NCBI GenBank assembly: GCA_964419225.1
Contig: CAYQPF010000034.1
Location: forward strand, 1 to 36,334
DNA: 36,334 bases
Direction of reading: 5' to 3'
DNA from: CAYQPF01 sp964419225
GTDB taxonomy: Bacteria; Cloacimonadota; Cloacimonadia; Cloacimonadales; CAYQPF01
Shown here: positions 24,343-33,200 of the stretch, piece after piece
Numbering within the stretch: position 1 is the first letter of the stretch
Layout of the letters: each line of letters starts with the position of its first letter
The notes under the pieces: model-generated
Seen by the model: only the letters and a program-made list of their open reading frames with translations
What the model was told of the DNA's origin: nothing
Database searches by the model: none
Translations under genes and position numbers: made by a program

Positions 24343-24999
24343 ATGAGATATGAAGATCAACGGAAGTTAATGATCGAAAATCACATAAAGAAAAGGGGAA
24401 TCAAGAATCCTGTGTTATTGGCAGCATTTATGAAAGTTCCCCGAGAAGAATTTGTGCCAATGGAATTAAGAGAGTTTACATATGGAGATCATCCTCTGTC
24501 TATAGGAGATGATCAGACAATTTCTCAACCTTATATTGTTGCATTAATGATGGATTTATTGGATATTCAAAAGACAGATAAAGTTTTAGAGATAGGGACG
24601 GGTTCAGGTTATCAGACAGCCTTATTGGCGGAAGTGGCCGGATCTGTATATACGGTAGAACGGATAGAGAATTTGGCACGCAAATCCAGAAGTATTTTAC
24701 AGGAAATGAAATATACTAACATATATTATCGGGTTGGAGACGGGACACGCGGATGGGAAAAAGCATATCCACCGGAGAAATTATTTGATAAGATAGTGGT
24801 TTCTGCGGCATCACCAAAAGTCCCTTCATTTTTAGTAGATCAACTTGCAGATAAAGGTAAATTGATACTACCTATTGGGAATAAACTTAGTCAGGATCTT
24901 ATTCTGATTGAAAGATCAGGGAGTAAAGTACACGAAAGCAGGTTTGGCGGGTGCACATTTGTACCTTTAATTGGTGAAGAAGGGTGGCAAAATACTTAG
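24343..24999 (+). CDS. pcm: Protein-L-isoaspartate O-methyltransferase
   Basis: A 218-residue repair enzyme that methylates L-isoaspartyl residues in aged proteins using S-adenosylmethionine, so that they can return to normal aspartate. Visible are the substrate-side motif DDQTISQPYIVALMMDLL (about 56-73), the SAM-binding motif I VLEIGTGSGYQTALLAEVAG (81-100), the acidic end of strand 2 in VYTVERIENLA, and the post-II motif FDKIVVSAASPKVP. Length and order fit bacterial Pcm. It sits 8 bp after surE and 9 bp before the next gene, inside the operon. Confidence 0.93.
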   Translation: MRYEDQRKLMIENHIKKRGIKNPVLLAAFMKVPREEFVPMELREFTYGDHPLSIGDDQTISQPYIVALMMDLLDIQKTDKVLEIGTGSGYQTALLAEVAGSVYTVERIENLARKSRSILQEMKYTNIYYRVGDGTRGWEKAYPPEKLFDKIVVSAASPKVPSFLVDQLADKGKLILPIGNKLSQDLILIERSGSKVHESRFGGCTFVPLIGEEGWQNT

Positions 25000-25008
25000 G
25001 AGCTGAAG

Positions 25009-25509
25009 ATGTTTAAGCTTATCAAAAATTATTTGCTTGGGAAAAAGAATGTTGAACAAATATCCAATATGAAGATTTTTAAGAACATATCTTTTCTGAA
25101 TACTTTGAACAGCATAGAAGTCCATGCATTTGCCCGGTTATTTCATGAGAGGAATTTCAAAGCCGGGGAAATAATTTTTAAGGAAAACTATCCTCATACA
25201 GTATTGTATTTAGTTGTATCTGGGTCAGTGGAAATCTATTTGGAGCGTCCTTCCGGGAATCTTTTGATGAATACATATGAGGAAAACGGGCATTTTGGAG
25301 AAGTTGGCTTATTTGCAGATACCAACAGGATTGCTACAGCAGTAGCCAAAACTGATACCATATTGTATGCAATAACGAAGAGTGATTTTAAAGATTTTGT
25401 AGAGACATATCCTGTCAGTGGAGTAAAAATTCTTTTCAATTTGGGAGAGAGTCTGGCTAACATACTATGCAACACTAACAAGAGACTTAAGGATTATGAA
25501 GGAAAATAA
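25009..25509 (+). CDS. Stand-alone cyclic-nucleotide-binding domain protein
   Basis: A 166-residue cytoplasmic protein with a single cyclic-nucleotide-binding fold and nothing else. The start is preceded by GGAGCTGAAG. The beta-barrel segment ERNFKAGEIIFKEN and the glycine turn VVSGSVEIYL lead to the phosphate-binding cassette HFGEVGLFADTNRIATAVA (95-113), with Glu98 and Arg107 present as in domains that bind cAMP or cGMP. The C-terminal ~50 residues form the usual helical hinge. There is no DNA-binding helix-turn-helix, so it is not a CRP-type regulator by itself. Its last 14 bp overlap the AI-2E-type permease gene, which implies translational coupling and perhaps joint action. Confidence 0.88.
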   Translation: MFKLIKNYLLGKKNVEQISNMKIFKNISFLNTLNSIEVHAFARLFHERNFKAGEIIFKENYPHTVLYLVVSGSVEIYLERPSGNLLMNTYEENGHFGEVGLFADTNRIATAVAKTDTILYAITKSDFKDFVETYPVSGVKILFNLGESLANILCNTNKRLKDYEGK

Positions 25510-26572
25510 ATACAATTATTTCAGATTAGTTTTCAATCTGATGATTCTATCCCTTCTGGTCGGGATGTTTATTGCGTACGAGTCTGTTTTTGGGTATTTA
25601 TTAGTATCATTGATATTTGCTTATATTTTTAATCCAATTATCTATACGATGGAAAAGTATTGGATACCCAGGACATTTGCCATAATTCTGTTATATTTGT
25701 TGATAATTGGAATTCTGTTCCTGATCGGAGTTTTTTTAATTCCAATTTTGATCAAACAGGTTGTCAGCTTATCGGCTACAATTAAAGATTTTGTGAGTAA
25801 AAACAATATTCAATTCCTCGAGCATCAATACACATACTACATCTCAACCTTCCTCAAAAAAGTTCAGTTGGTATTTCCCTTTATTAATGTGACAAAATAC
25901 ACGCATCAGTTAGCTACTTATTTGGAGTCTTTAGCCTCTACTGTTCCGTCTTTATTTATAACTTATTTGGGTAATTTTTTCACTTTTATGAGTTATGTAG
26001 TGACAGTGCCCATAGTGGGATTTTTTATTCTTAAAGATAAGGATGTCTTAAAAAAGCAGTTTATCAGTTTAATACCTAACAGATATTTTGAGTTAGTTTT
26101 ATTGGTTCTGGAAAAAATAGATGAAACAATTGGTACATATTTACGTGCTTTAATGATAGAGGTGATCATAGTTGCAATATTATCTGTGATAGGTTTATTT
26201 GCTTTAGGAGTACCCTATGCTCTTGTAATTGGCATAGTAGCCGGGTTGGCTAACGCTATCCCTTATTTTGGTCCTTTGATAGGAATTTTATTTGCTTGTA
26301 TGTCCTTAATTATAACAGGCAAGCCACTTATTCTGATAGTTTATGTAGTTGGAGTTATGTGGGTGATACAACTTTTAGATAATAATATTATCTATCCTTT
26401 AGTGATAGGCAAGAACACAGAGATGCATCCTTTAATAATTATGTTGACAGTTATGGCCGGGGGATTTGCATTTGGTTTACTTGGCATGTTTTTGTCGGTA
26501 CCAATTGTATTTCTTGTCAAGGGAGTGGTACAGGTACTATATAAAAATTTAAAAGAATTTGAAATAATATAG
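25496..26572 (+). CDS. AI-2E family (PerM/YdiK-type) membrane transporter
   Basis: A 358-residue inner-membrane protein with seven or eight hydrophobic helices. The start ATG lies inside the previous gene (14-bp overlap) with AAGGATT in front. Family features are the N-terminal hairpin of helices, the long soluble segment after the third helix (about 90-150), the VVTVPIVGFFILKD motif (about 161-174), the conserved block ALVIGIVAGLANAIPYFGPL (about 242-261) and the end MHPLIIMLTVMAGGFAFGLL. Members include a proposed autoinducer-2 exporter and sodium/lithium-proton antiporters, so substrate is open. Nine bp downstream is the serine palmitoyltransferase-like gene. Confidence 0.9.
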   Translation: MKENKYNYFRLVFNLMILSLLVGMFIAYESVFGYLLVSLIFAYIFNPIIYTMEKYWIPRTFAIILLYLLIIGILFLIGVFLIPILIKQVVSLSATIKDFVSKNNIQFLEHQYTYYISTFLKKVQLVFPFINVTKYTHQLATYLESLASTVPSLFITYLGNFFTFMSYVVTVPIVGFFILKDKDVLKKQFISLIPNRYFELVLLVLEKIDETIGTYLRALMIEVIIVAILSVIGLFALGVPYALVIGIVAGLANAIPYFGPLIGILFACMSLIITGKPLILIVYVVGVMWVIQLLDNNIIYPLVIGKNTEMHPLIIMLTVMAGGFAFGLLGMFLSVPIVFLVKGVVQVLYKNLKEFEII

Positions 26573-26581
26573 GAGTTTTGA

Positions 26582-27760
26582 ATGAGTTTAATTGATAAAT
26601 GCCGTGCTTTTCAAGATGCAAGAAAAATAATGGAATTAGGATTTTATCCTTATTTTAGAGTAATTAGTTCAGAGCAGGATACCGAAGTAATCGTTAATGG
26701 TCAGAAAATGCTGATGATGGGTTCGAACAGTTATTTGGGGTTAACCAATCATCCCAAAGTTAAAGAAGCTGCTATTGATGCAATTAAGAAGTATGGAACC
26801 GGATGTGCCGGGTCCAGATTTTTGAATGGAACTCTTGATATTCACATTGAGTTGGAAGCAGCTTTAGCCAGGCTTGTTGGTAAAGATGCAGCACTTGTTT
26901 ATGCTACAGGATATCAGGCTAATGTGGGTGCTATATCAGCGATAATAGGCAAGAATGATTATATAATTACAGACAAACTTGATCATGCTTCCATCATTGA
27001 CGGATGCAAATTGTCTTATGGTCAAATGCTGCGTTATAATCACAACAATATGGCAAGTTTGGAAACTACACTGCAAAAGACGCATGGGAAGAACGCATTG
27101 GTTGTAGTTGACGGTATTTTCAGTATGGAAGGTGATATTGCCAATATTCCTGAGATCAGTGAATTATGTATCAAGTATGGTGCACAATTGATGGTTGATG
27201 AGGCACATTCGTTGGGAGTATTGGGCAAAGGCGGTGCCGGAGCGAGCAGTCATTTTAATTTAACAAAAGAAACAGATATAATCATGGGAACATTCAGCAA
27301 ATCACTGGCATCAGTCGGTGGATTTATTGCTGCTGAAGAAGATATAATACATTATTTAAAACATTTCTCACGAGCTTTGATATTCAGTGCTTCACTTCCG
27401 CCTGCGTCAGCAGCCAGTGTTTTAGAAGCTTTAAAAATAATGGAAGCAGAACCTGAAAGAATTGAAAAATTGTGGGATAATACGCATTTTATGGCAGAAG
27501 GCTTTAAGAGCATGGGGTATAATATTGGAGATTCCAATACTCCTGTAATACCTTTACATGTAGGCGAAATGATGGCAGCTTTCAAGTTATGGAAAGGCCT
27601 TAGTGAAGAGGGTGTCTTTGTTAACCCTGTTGTTCCACCTGCAGTTCCTCCCACTGATACAATGATTCGATGCAGTTTTATGGCAACTCACACGAGAAGT
27701 CAGTTGGAATTTGCGTTGGAAAAATTTAAAAAGATCGGCAAAGAGCTGAATATAATTTAG
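26582..27760 (+). CDS. Serine palmitoyltransferase-like alpha-oxoamine synthase
   Basis: A 392-residue pyridoxal-phosphate enzyme of the alpha-oxoamine synthase group (BioF, Kbl, SPT). The catalytic lysine is K240 in MGTFSKSLAS. The histidine that stacks on the cofactor is H135 in DKLDHASI, and D206 and H209 lie in VDEAHSLG. The segments FYPYFRVISSEQDTEV, GSNSYLGLTNHPKV and YGTGCAGSRFLNGTLDIHIE, and the C-terminal FVNPVVPPAVPPTDTMIR, closely resemble serine palmitoyltransferases of Bacteroidetes as I recall them. That enzyme condenses serine with palmitoyl-CoA to begin sphingolipid synthesis. BioF or glycine C-acetyltransferase remain possible. Last gene of the operon; no other sphingolipid gene is adjacent, but the glycosyltransferase at its head could act on lipid. 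Confidence 0.85.
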   Translation: MSLIDKCRAFQDARKIMELGFYPYFRVISSEQDTEVIVNGQKMLMMGSNSYLGLTNHPKVKEAAIDAIKKYGTGCAGSRFLNGTLDIHIELEAALARLVGKDAALVYATGYQANVGAISAIIGKNDYIITDKLDHASIIDGCKLSYGQMLRYNHNNMASLETTLQKTHGKNALVVVDGIFSMEGDIANIPEISELCIKYGAQLMVDEAHSLGVLGKGGAGASSHFNLTKETDIIMGTFSKSLASVGGFIAAEEDIIHYLKHFSRALIFSASLPPASAASVLEALKIMEAEPERIEKLWDNTHFMAEGFKSMGYNIGDSNTPVIPLHVGEMMAAFKLWKGLSEEGVFVNPVVPPAVPPTDTMIRCSFMATHTRSQLEFALEKFKKIGKELNII

Positions 27761-27766
27761 TTAATA

Positions 27767-27795
27767 AGGCTGAAGAGAGATCTTCAGCCTTTTTT
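27767..27795 (+). terminator. Rho-independent terminator of the six-gene operon
   Basis: A perfect 10-bp stem AGGCTGAAGA/TCTTCAGCCT with a GAGA loop, followed by six Ts, begins 7 bp after the stop of the serine palmitoyltransferase-like gene. Confidence 0.95.
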
Positions 27796-27804
27796 AGTAA
27801 ATGG

Positions 27805-27896
27805 TAAGTGGTTAGAGGTAAAAGTAAACAACTCATTCCTGGCCCCTTTCTTACGAAGCGAGGTGAGTGAAGAAGAGACGTTTAATAGAACGCGGA
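27805..27896. repeat. Dispersed hairpin repeat, copy B
   Basis: TAAGTGGTTAGAGGTAAAAG, then AAACAACTCA, a degenerate C-rich hairpin around GGCCCCTTTCTTACGAAGCG, GAGTGAAGAA, and GAGACGTTTAATAGAACGCG. It matches copy C (29097-29162) in order and in most words. The final word matches 1392-1411. Further on, CAAACC/GGTTTG (27912-27928) forms a small hairpin and two heptamers (GTTAATG, GTTAGAG) lie at 27942-27955. Confidence 0.65.
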
Positions 27897-28039
27897 TCAA
27901 ACAGATATTCACAAACCGGATTGGTTTGTACATAGTAAATCGTTAATGGTTAGAGGGACAGGAAAAATTTTTCTTTTCAAATAAAGCATGATTTTTAAAA
28001 ATGAAATTTATAATTTCTGAAATCAGGAGGGATTGTCTA

Positions 28040-29095
28040 ATGAAAATGGGTTTTAAACTCTTAATTGTTTTAATAATCATCTTAAGCGTAATATCTTGTA
28101 CCGGGAAAAAGCAGCAACAGCTTTATATTTTTAATTGGACTGATTACATTGATCCCGTATTAATAGCGGAATTTGAAAAAGCGAATGACTGTAAAATAGT
28201 ATATGATACTTACAATTCGAATGAAAATATGCTGACGAAATTGCTTACAACACAGTCTGCTTATGATATTGTAGTACCGAGTGGAGATCATGTATCCATA
28301 TTGCAGAGTCAGGGTGTGTTGGAACCTTTGGACAAAACCAAGTTAAAGAATTATGCCAATATCGATACTTTAATTTTGAATAAAGCACAGCAATTTGATG
28401 AAGGTAATAAATATTCAATTCCTTATTTTTGGGGAACAGCAGGCTTTATCTATAATAAGAAGAAATTGAGTGATGCAGAGATGAAGAGTCCTTCCTGGAT
28501 GTTGATAGCCGACGCCAAATTTGCCAAGAACAAAGCGATCACTATGTTGGATGATGAGAGAGAAGTTATTGGTGCTGCCTTGATCTATAATGGTTATGAT
28601 CCCAACATTCTGACAGATGATACGATTGCAAAAGCAAGAGCAACCCTTTTACAGTGGGATAAGAATGTATCCCAATATGATTCTGACAGTTTCAAGAATG
28701 AGATTCAGGATGGGTCGGTTTGGATGGCTCAGGCTTATAATGGTGATGCTTTGCAAGTGATGAAAGAGAATTCTGATGTTGGTTTTACTTTGCCTAAAGA
28801 AGGTTCAACACTTTGGATAGATTTTCTGGTTATTCCTGCCAAAGCAGAAAACAAAGAATTAGCATATAAATTTATAGATTTTTTACTTGAGAAAAACAAT
28901 GCCATGAAGAACACAATGTTTGTGCAATATGCAACTCCTAATAAAGCAGCCTATGAATTGTTACCTCCTGAAGTTAAGAACAATCAATTAATTTATCCGT
29001 CTCCGGAATATTTGCAGAAGTGTTATCTGTTAAAGAATATTGGGAATGAAGTGAAGAAGGTTGACAGTATTTGGCAGGAGATAAGGAATAATTAG
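28040..29095 (+). CDS. potD: PotD-like polyamine-binding lipoprotein
   Basis: The ATG at 28040 is chosen over 28001 because CAGGAGGG lies just before it and MKMGFKLLIVLIIILSVISC is then a lipoprotein signal with lipobox VISC and modified Cys20. This gives 351 residues. The mature protein matches spermidine/putrescine-binding proteins: LYIFNWTDYIDPVLIAEFEK, VYDTYNSNENMLTKLL, YDIVVPSGDHVSILQSQGVL, IPYFWGTAGFIYNKK, and the late DGSVWMAQAYNGDALQV and FTLPKEGSTLWIDFLVIP with the tryptophan and aspartate that hold the polyamine. It would pass substrate to a PotABC importer. No potABC genes are in the window, so it is an orphan here. It ends in a repeat followed by a terminator. Confidence 0.85.
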   Translation: MKMGFKLLIVLIIILSVISCTGKKQQQLYIFNWTDYIDPVLIAEFEKANDCKIVYDTYNSNENMLTKLLTTQSAYDIVVPSGDHVSILQSQGVLEPLDKTKLKNYANIDTLILNKAQQFDEGNKYSIPYFWGTAGFIYNKKKLSDAEMKSPSWMLIADAKFAKNKAITMLDDEREVIGAALIYNGYDPNILTDDTIAKARATLLQWDKNVSQYDSDSFKNEIQDGSVWMAQAYNGDALQVMKENSDVGFTLPKEGSTLWIDFLVIPAKAENKELAYKFIDFLLEKNNAMKNTMFVQYATPNKAAYELLPPEVKNNQLIYPSPEYLQKCYLLKNIGNEVKKVDSIWQEIRNN

Positions 29096-29096
29096 G

Positions 29097-29174
29097 TAAG
29101 TGGTTAATAGTAAACAACTCACCCCCAGCCCCTCTCTTGCGAAGAGAGGGGAGTGAAGAAGTTAATAGTTAATG
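29097..29174. repeat. Dispersed hairpin repeat, copy C, with heptamers
   Basis: Directly after the PotD-like stop: TAAGTGGTTAATAGTAAACA, ACTCACCC, a perfect 10-bp hairpin CCCCTCTCTT/AAGAGAGGGG with loop GCG (29129-29151), GAGTGAAGAA, and two heptamers GTTAATA, GTTAATG (29161-29174). Copy B is at 27805; partial relatives are at 10570 and 10696. Confidence 0.7.
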
Positions 29175-29183
29175 TTGAAATAG

Positions 29184-29217
29184 AAAAGAGCGGAAGGAGT
29201 AAATCTTTCCGCTCTTT
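29184..29217. terminator. Bidirectional terminator between convergent genes
   Basis: AAAAGAGCGGAA (29184-29195) pairs perfectly with TTCCGCTCTTTT (29206-29217) over 12 bp. The A- and T-rich ends let it stop transcripts from both the PotD-like gene (+) and the UPF0164/PorV-like gene (-). Confidence 0.85.
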
Positions 29218-29237
29218 TGTTTTATGATTGTTATTAC

Positions 29238-30227
29238 TTAGAAATTAGTTTTACCTGAGATTCTGAGGGTATTGTGATTATCCCAATCACCCTGAACCTG
29301 GTATGCAATATCCAGAGCAAAGTCAGCATTTTTCCAGATGATAGTTTTAAAGCCAGTACCGATAGAATACTTTTTATTAGCACCAGTGAGTAATTCTTGG
29401 GAATAACCACCTCTTAGAGCCATTTTATCAATAAAACGCCATTCAACACCAGCGTTAACAATATCTTCCACATCGTCATGAAAGGCTTTATCAACATCAA
29501 TGGAAAAAGTATATACTTTTGCGTTCATGGCATATCCGGCAATTAATTGAGTGGGGAGGTCTTCGGAATAATTACCTTTAGCGGTCCCGACTTCATTGCT
29601 GCTCTTCCAGAACACATTGTTCAAGGGATTTCTCCAGAAGAGAGATGCACAGTCTCTGGGATTAGGTTTAAAGATCATGCCCATATCAAGGCCGAAGCCC
29701 CAGGCAGAGCCATTTACCTGATGATTCAGGTTGTTGGCATCATAATAAGCACCATCGGAATTATTGCCGTACGAGCTGGAATAGATTTTCAAATTCATAC
29801 CAAAAGAGCTGTTTTTAAACAATTCCGGAACGGGGAATATATAATTGTCTATGAACAAGGCACTAGTTGCCGCAGAAATATAGATAGTGTTTTCAGACAT
29901 GGCATCATCACCCGAATAGATGAAAGCTGATCCCACGGATAACCCGGTATTTAGTTTACGGGCATATCCGAGGAAGGAGTAGTTATACAAGCCCAGAAGA
30001 GTTGTATTATCAAAGTTCAGGGAATGTTGTTTTGGGAGATAAGCCATACCAGCCGGATTCCAAACAAAACTGGAGGCATCATTGACCAGAGCAGTATAAG
30101 CTCCGCCCATTCCTATGGCACGTGCATCTAACCCAACATCGAGGAAAGCTGCCGGGTTGTTACTCAATTGTTCTGCACTCAATCCCAGACTTAGGACTAT
30201 TAAAATTATGATTATATACAGTCTCAT
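29238..30227 (-). CDS. Outer-membrane beta-barrel protein, UPF0164/PorV-like
   Basis: A 329-residue protein with a signal peptide (MRLYIIIILIVLSLGLSA) and AGGAGGTAAAG before the ATG. The family mark is the N-terminal AAFLDVGLDARAIGMGGAYT, then ALVNDASSFVWNPAGMA, found in PorV/UPF0164 proteins and the FadL-like barrel group. The rest alternates as expected for about 14 strands, ending LRISGKTNF with a terminal phenylalanine. In Bacteroidetes, PorV helps deliver type IX secretion cargo; many FCB genomes carry numerous relatives of unclear role. It follows the giant protein gene by 9 bp, and its ribosome binding site overlaps that gene's stop codon, so the two are coupled. This pairing suggests that the barrel serves the giant protein. 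Confidence 0.85.
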   Translation of the reverse strand: MRLYIIIILIVLSLGLSAEQLSNNPAAFLDVGLDARAIGMGGAYTALVNDASSFVWNPAGMAYLPKQHSLNFDNTTLLGLYNYSFLGYARKLNTGLSVGSAFIYSGDDAMSENTIYISAATSALFIDNYIFPVPELFKNSSFGMNLKIYSSSYGNNSDGAYYDANNLNHQVNGSAWGFGLDMGMIFKPNPRDCASLFWRNPLNNVFWKSSNEVGTAKGNYSEDLPTQLIAGYAMNAKVYTFSIDVDKAFHDDVEDIVNAGVEWRFIDKMALRGGYSQELLTGANKKYSIGTGFKTIIWKNADFALDIAYQVQGDWDNHNTLRISGKTNF

Positions 30228-30236
30228 CTTTACCTC

Positions 30237-33200
30237 CTATTTGATCAAAACTACGGGTTTTAAGTACTCTTTTTTATCACTGGCATCTTGGACTACCAGA
30301 TGAACCAGGTACCTGCCATTTCTTGCTAATCGGCCACTATCTGTTCTGCCATCCCAATAGAGGGTGAGTTCTTCACCTGCATTGTAGAAGCCTTTGAGCA
30401 TTGGTTTATGATCGACGATAGTTCTGATCAGGGTTCCATTCAGGTTATAGATTTTAGCAGAAACATTGGGATATCTGGTTTTTTGAGATGATATTTTAAA
30501 GATAATCTGCAATCCTTTATTTACCCCGATTACATCGTCAGGGGTGAAGGGGTTTGGAACTAATCTCATATCATACAACCCAAGTTTTTGAGATACTCTG
30601 ATCAGAGCGTAATCATACCAACCGGGGATATTTGGAACACTTAGAACAGTTCCGTCAATTGATTCACTTGTTTCATTCCATTGCAGTTTATTTACATCCC
30701 AGTAGGCCACATGGGTTTGAGTGGTATCAACAGCAACGTCACTAATGAATTGAATAGTCGGATTAACATTAAGCGTGTAAGAGCCTGATGAACTTAAGCG
30801 GAAAACAGAGCCGACGACTTCATTTTCGATTCCGACCTGTTTAAAAGGAGATGAAATAACCTTATTCAGGAATATTTTGAGATTTCCCTGAGAAATCATA
30901 TTCGCAGGAATTTTGAGGAGGCAGTTTTCGCCTGTAACCAGACTATCTGCTGCATTGTCCGGATTAACATCCTCAAATATCTTAATTGTTTTTTGAGCTT
31001 CAACAGTCAGATTTGTATTTGGATCCACTGCTTTAGCTTTTAGAATGATATCCCCAATATAATGAGGTTCAGGAATTAAGGCAGCTTTGTTAATCTGAGT
31101 ACTGAGAACTCCTTCATAAGGTTTGATAGTTTCCCAGACACATTCCAGAAGCATAGTTTCTCCTGTAACACTGGTTGCGTTAACCTGGAATTGTTCACCT
31201 GCAGATTTATTACTTAATTCACCCGGGCCTTGAATAGTCAGTTCGCTTAATTGTAAATTTTTGATCATAATATTGGTAGATATTTGAATCACAACATTGT
31301 TGTAGAGAATTTTACAATTAATAGTATTGTAGATTTCCTGATCTGATATTGGGGGAGTTTGATATTTGACATTTCTTTTATGATCCGGGTCAATGATTAA
31401 TTGACCTGCTGTTGAATCTGCCAGAGACCAGGTAACTGTACCCCAGGTATCAATTTCAGAATTCATATTGTTATTGATATCGTCCATGACATTAGCTTCA
31501 AAGCCGACTAACTGGTTGTAGGTAAGTACAGGACTTTCCGGAGTTACACCGGAGTTTGCCACACTAATGATACCTTCAGAGGTTAAAGCCCAATTGTAGG
31601 GAAGGCTTGCATTGCTGAAGGTTATGTTTTGTTGAGGATCATCAGAGGAGAAATAGAATTCCAAGACTCCTGATTTATTTTGAGCTGGAATAATAAAAGA
31701 ATAGGTGGAATCTAAAAGAGCTTTCCGGGAATTATGTTTAGCAAATCTTCCGGCAGTAATTTCTGAGATATTACCGTCCAAATCTCTGTAGTGTAATGTA
31801 ACCGGCACACTGTAGGAAGGAGATTTATGGAGTTTAATAGTCACCGGATCGCTACCTGGAGACGGTTGAATTTGAGTTACATCGAAAGCCAGAGGAATGT
31901 TTCGGGTTTGGACAATATTGAGGCTCAGATCCGGACTGAAAGTGATATTATAAGTCTGAGGATCAATATAATTCCATCCTGGTTTGCCTGGAGTAGTGAT
32001 CTTGATTGAATATGTGTCAGTTTTCAGAGTGTCAACTGTTTCACCATAACCCAGATCATTAGTGAAGAAGGTCATAGGCATATCCAGGGAAGGTGAACTG
32101 AGATTTATTACGGCATTGGGTATTGGTTGACCCAGATAATCTTTAACATAGAGACCATATTTATGCAGTTTGTAAGCAAGTGTAAAATCACCAGTAAAAT
32201 CAGTCCAATCAAGAGTTCTGGTAGAGTCAAAGGTTTCACCGTTAAACAGGGTTGTTAACTGAGCAGTATAGATACCCTGGGTAAGAGAGTTGAATTGGTA
32301 AACACCATCGGCATTAACACTTGTAGTATCAATTACATTACCATCTTTAGTAAGGATGACAGTTCCCTGATCTAAAGTAAGCATCTGACCGGCACGATTC
32401 ATTTGTACCAGACCGGTAAGGTTTTTACTGCCTGGGACATAAATGAATGTAGTAGTATCACTAACTGTTTCTCCCGGAACAAGTGCTCTCATAGGGTAGA
32501 ACTGTTTGTAGGTATAAGTGGTGCCGTTCTGTTCAAAAGTACTGGTTATTTCAATGTTTACAGTAAAATTATCCAGAGGTATTTTGATATTTTCGAAAAT
32601 GTAACCAGAGGGGTTGGTCAGAGTAGTATCAATTTCCATAACACTGTTATATAATCTCAGGTGAGTTTCATCGGGAACCCAAGTCTGAGAGTGGTCTTGG
32701 TTAGATATAATGATTGTCCCAGACAATCCCGCAGGCAGTTGAGTCAGAACGAAATTCTGTTGTCTGGTGTTGTTTTGAGGAGATAAAACAATGAGTACGC
32801 TGTCTGTTTCAGAGAAATATTGTTTATGAGCGTTGACCCAAAATTCTCCTGTTGTATTAGTAGGAATAGAGTAGGTTCCCTGAGCATCTGTCAGAGCCGT
32901 AAATTCTTGTAGATTAGATCTGACTGTTACCAAGGCATTCTCTACAGGTTCCGAAGATTTATTCACGACTGTTCCATAAATGGTATATGGTTTTGGTGTC
33001 AGATTAAAGACAGGAGAAGAAGGAGTACTGACTCCATCATCGACGGTTACAGTGATATCAGTAACTGGCAAATATCCCTGATGAGAAGCTTTAAGAGTAT
33101 AATTTCCATCGGGGATCTGAGTAAAACTGAAGTTTCCTGCAGAATTGGTAAACAAACTGTCTTGTTTAACATTATTTTGCCATAACTCCACATAAACTTC

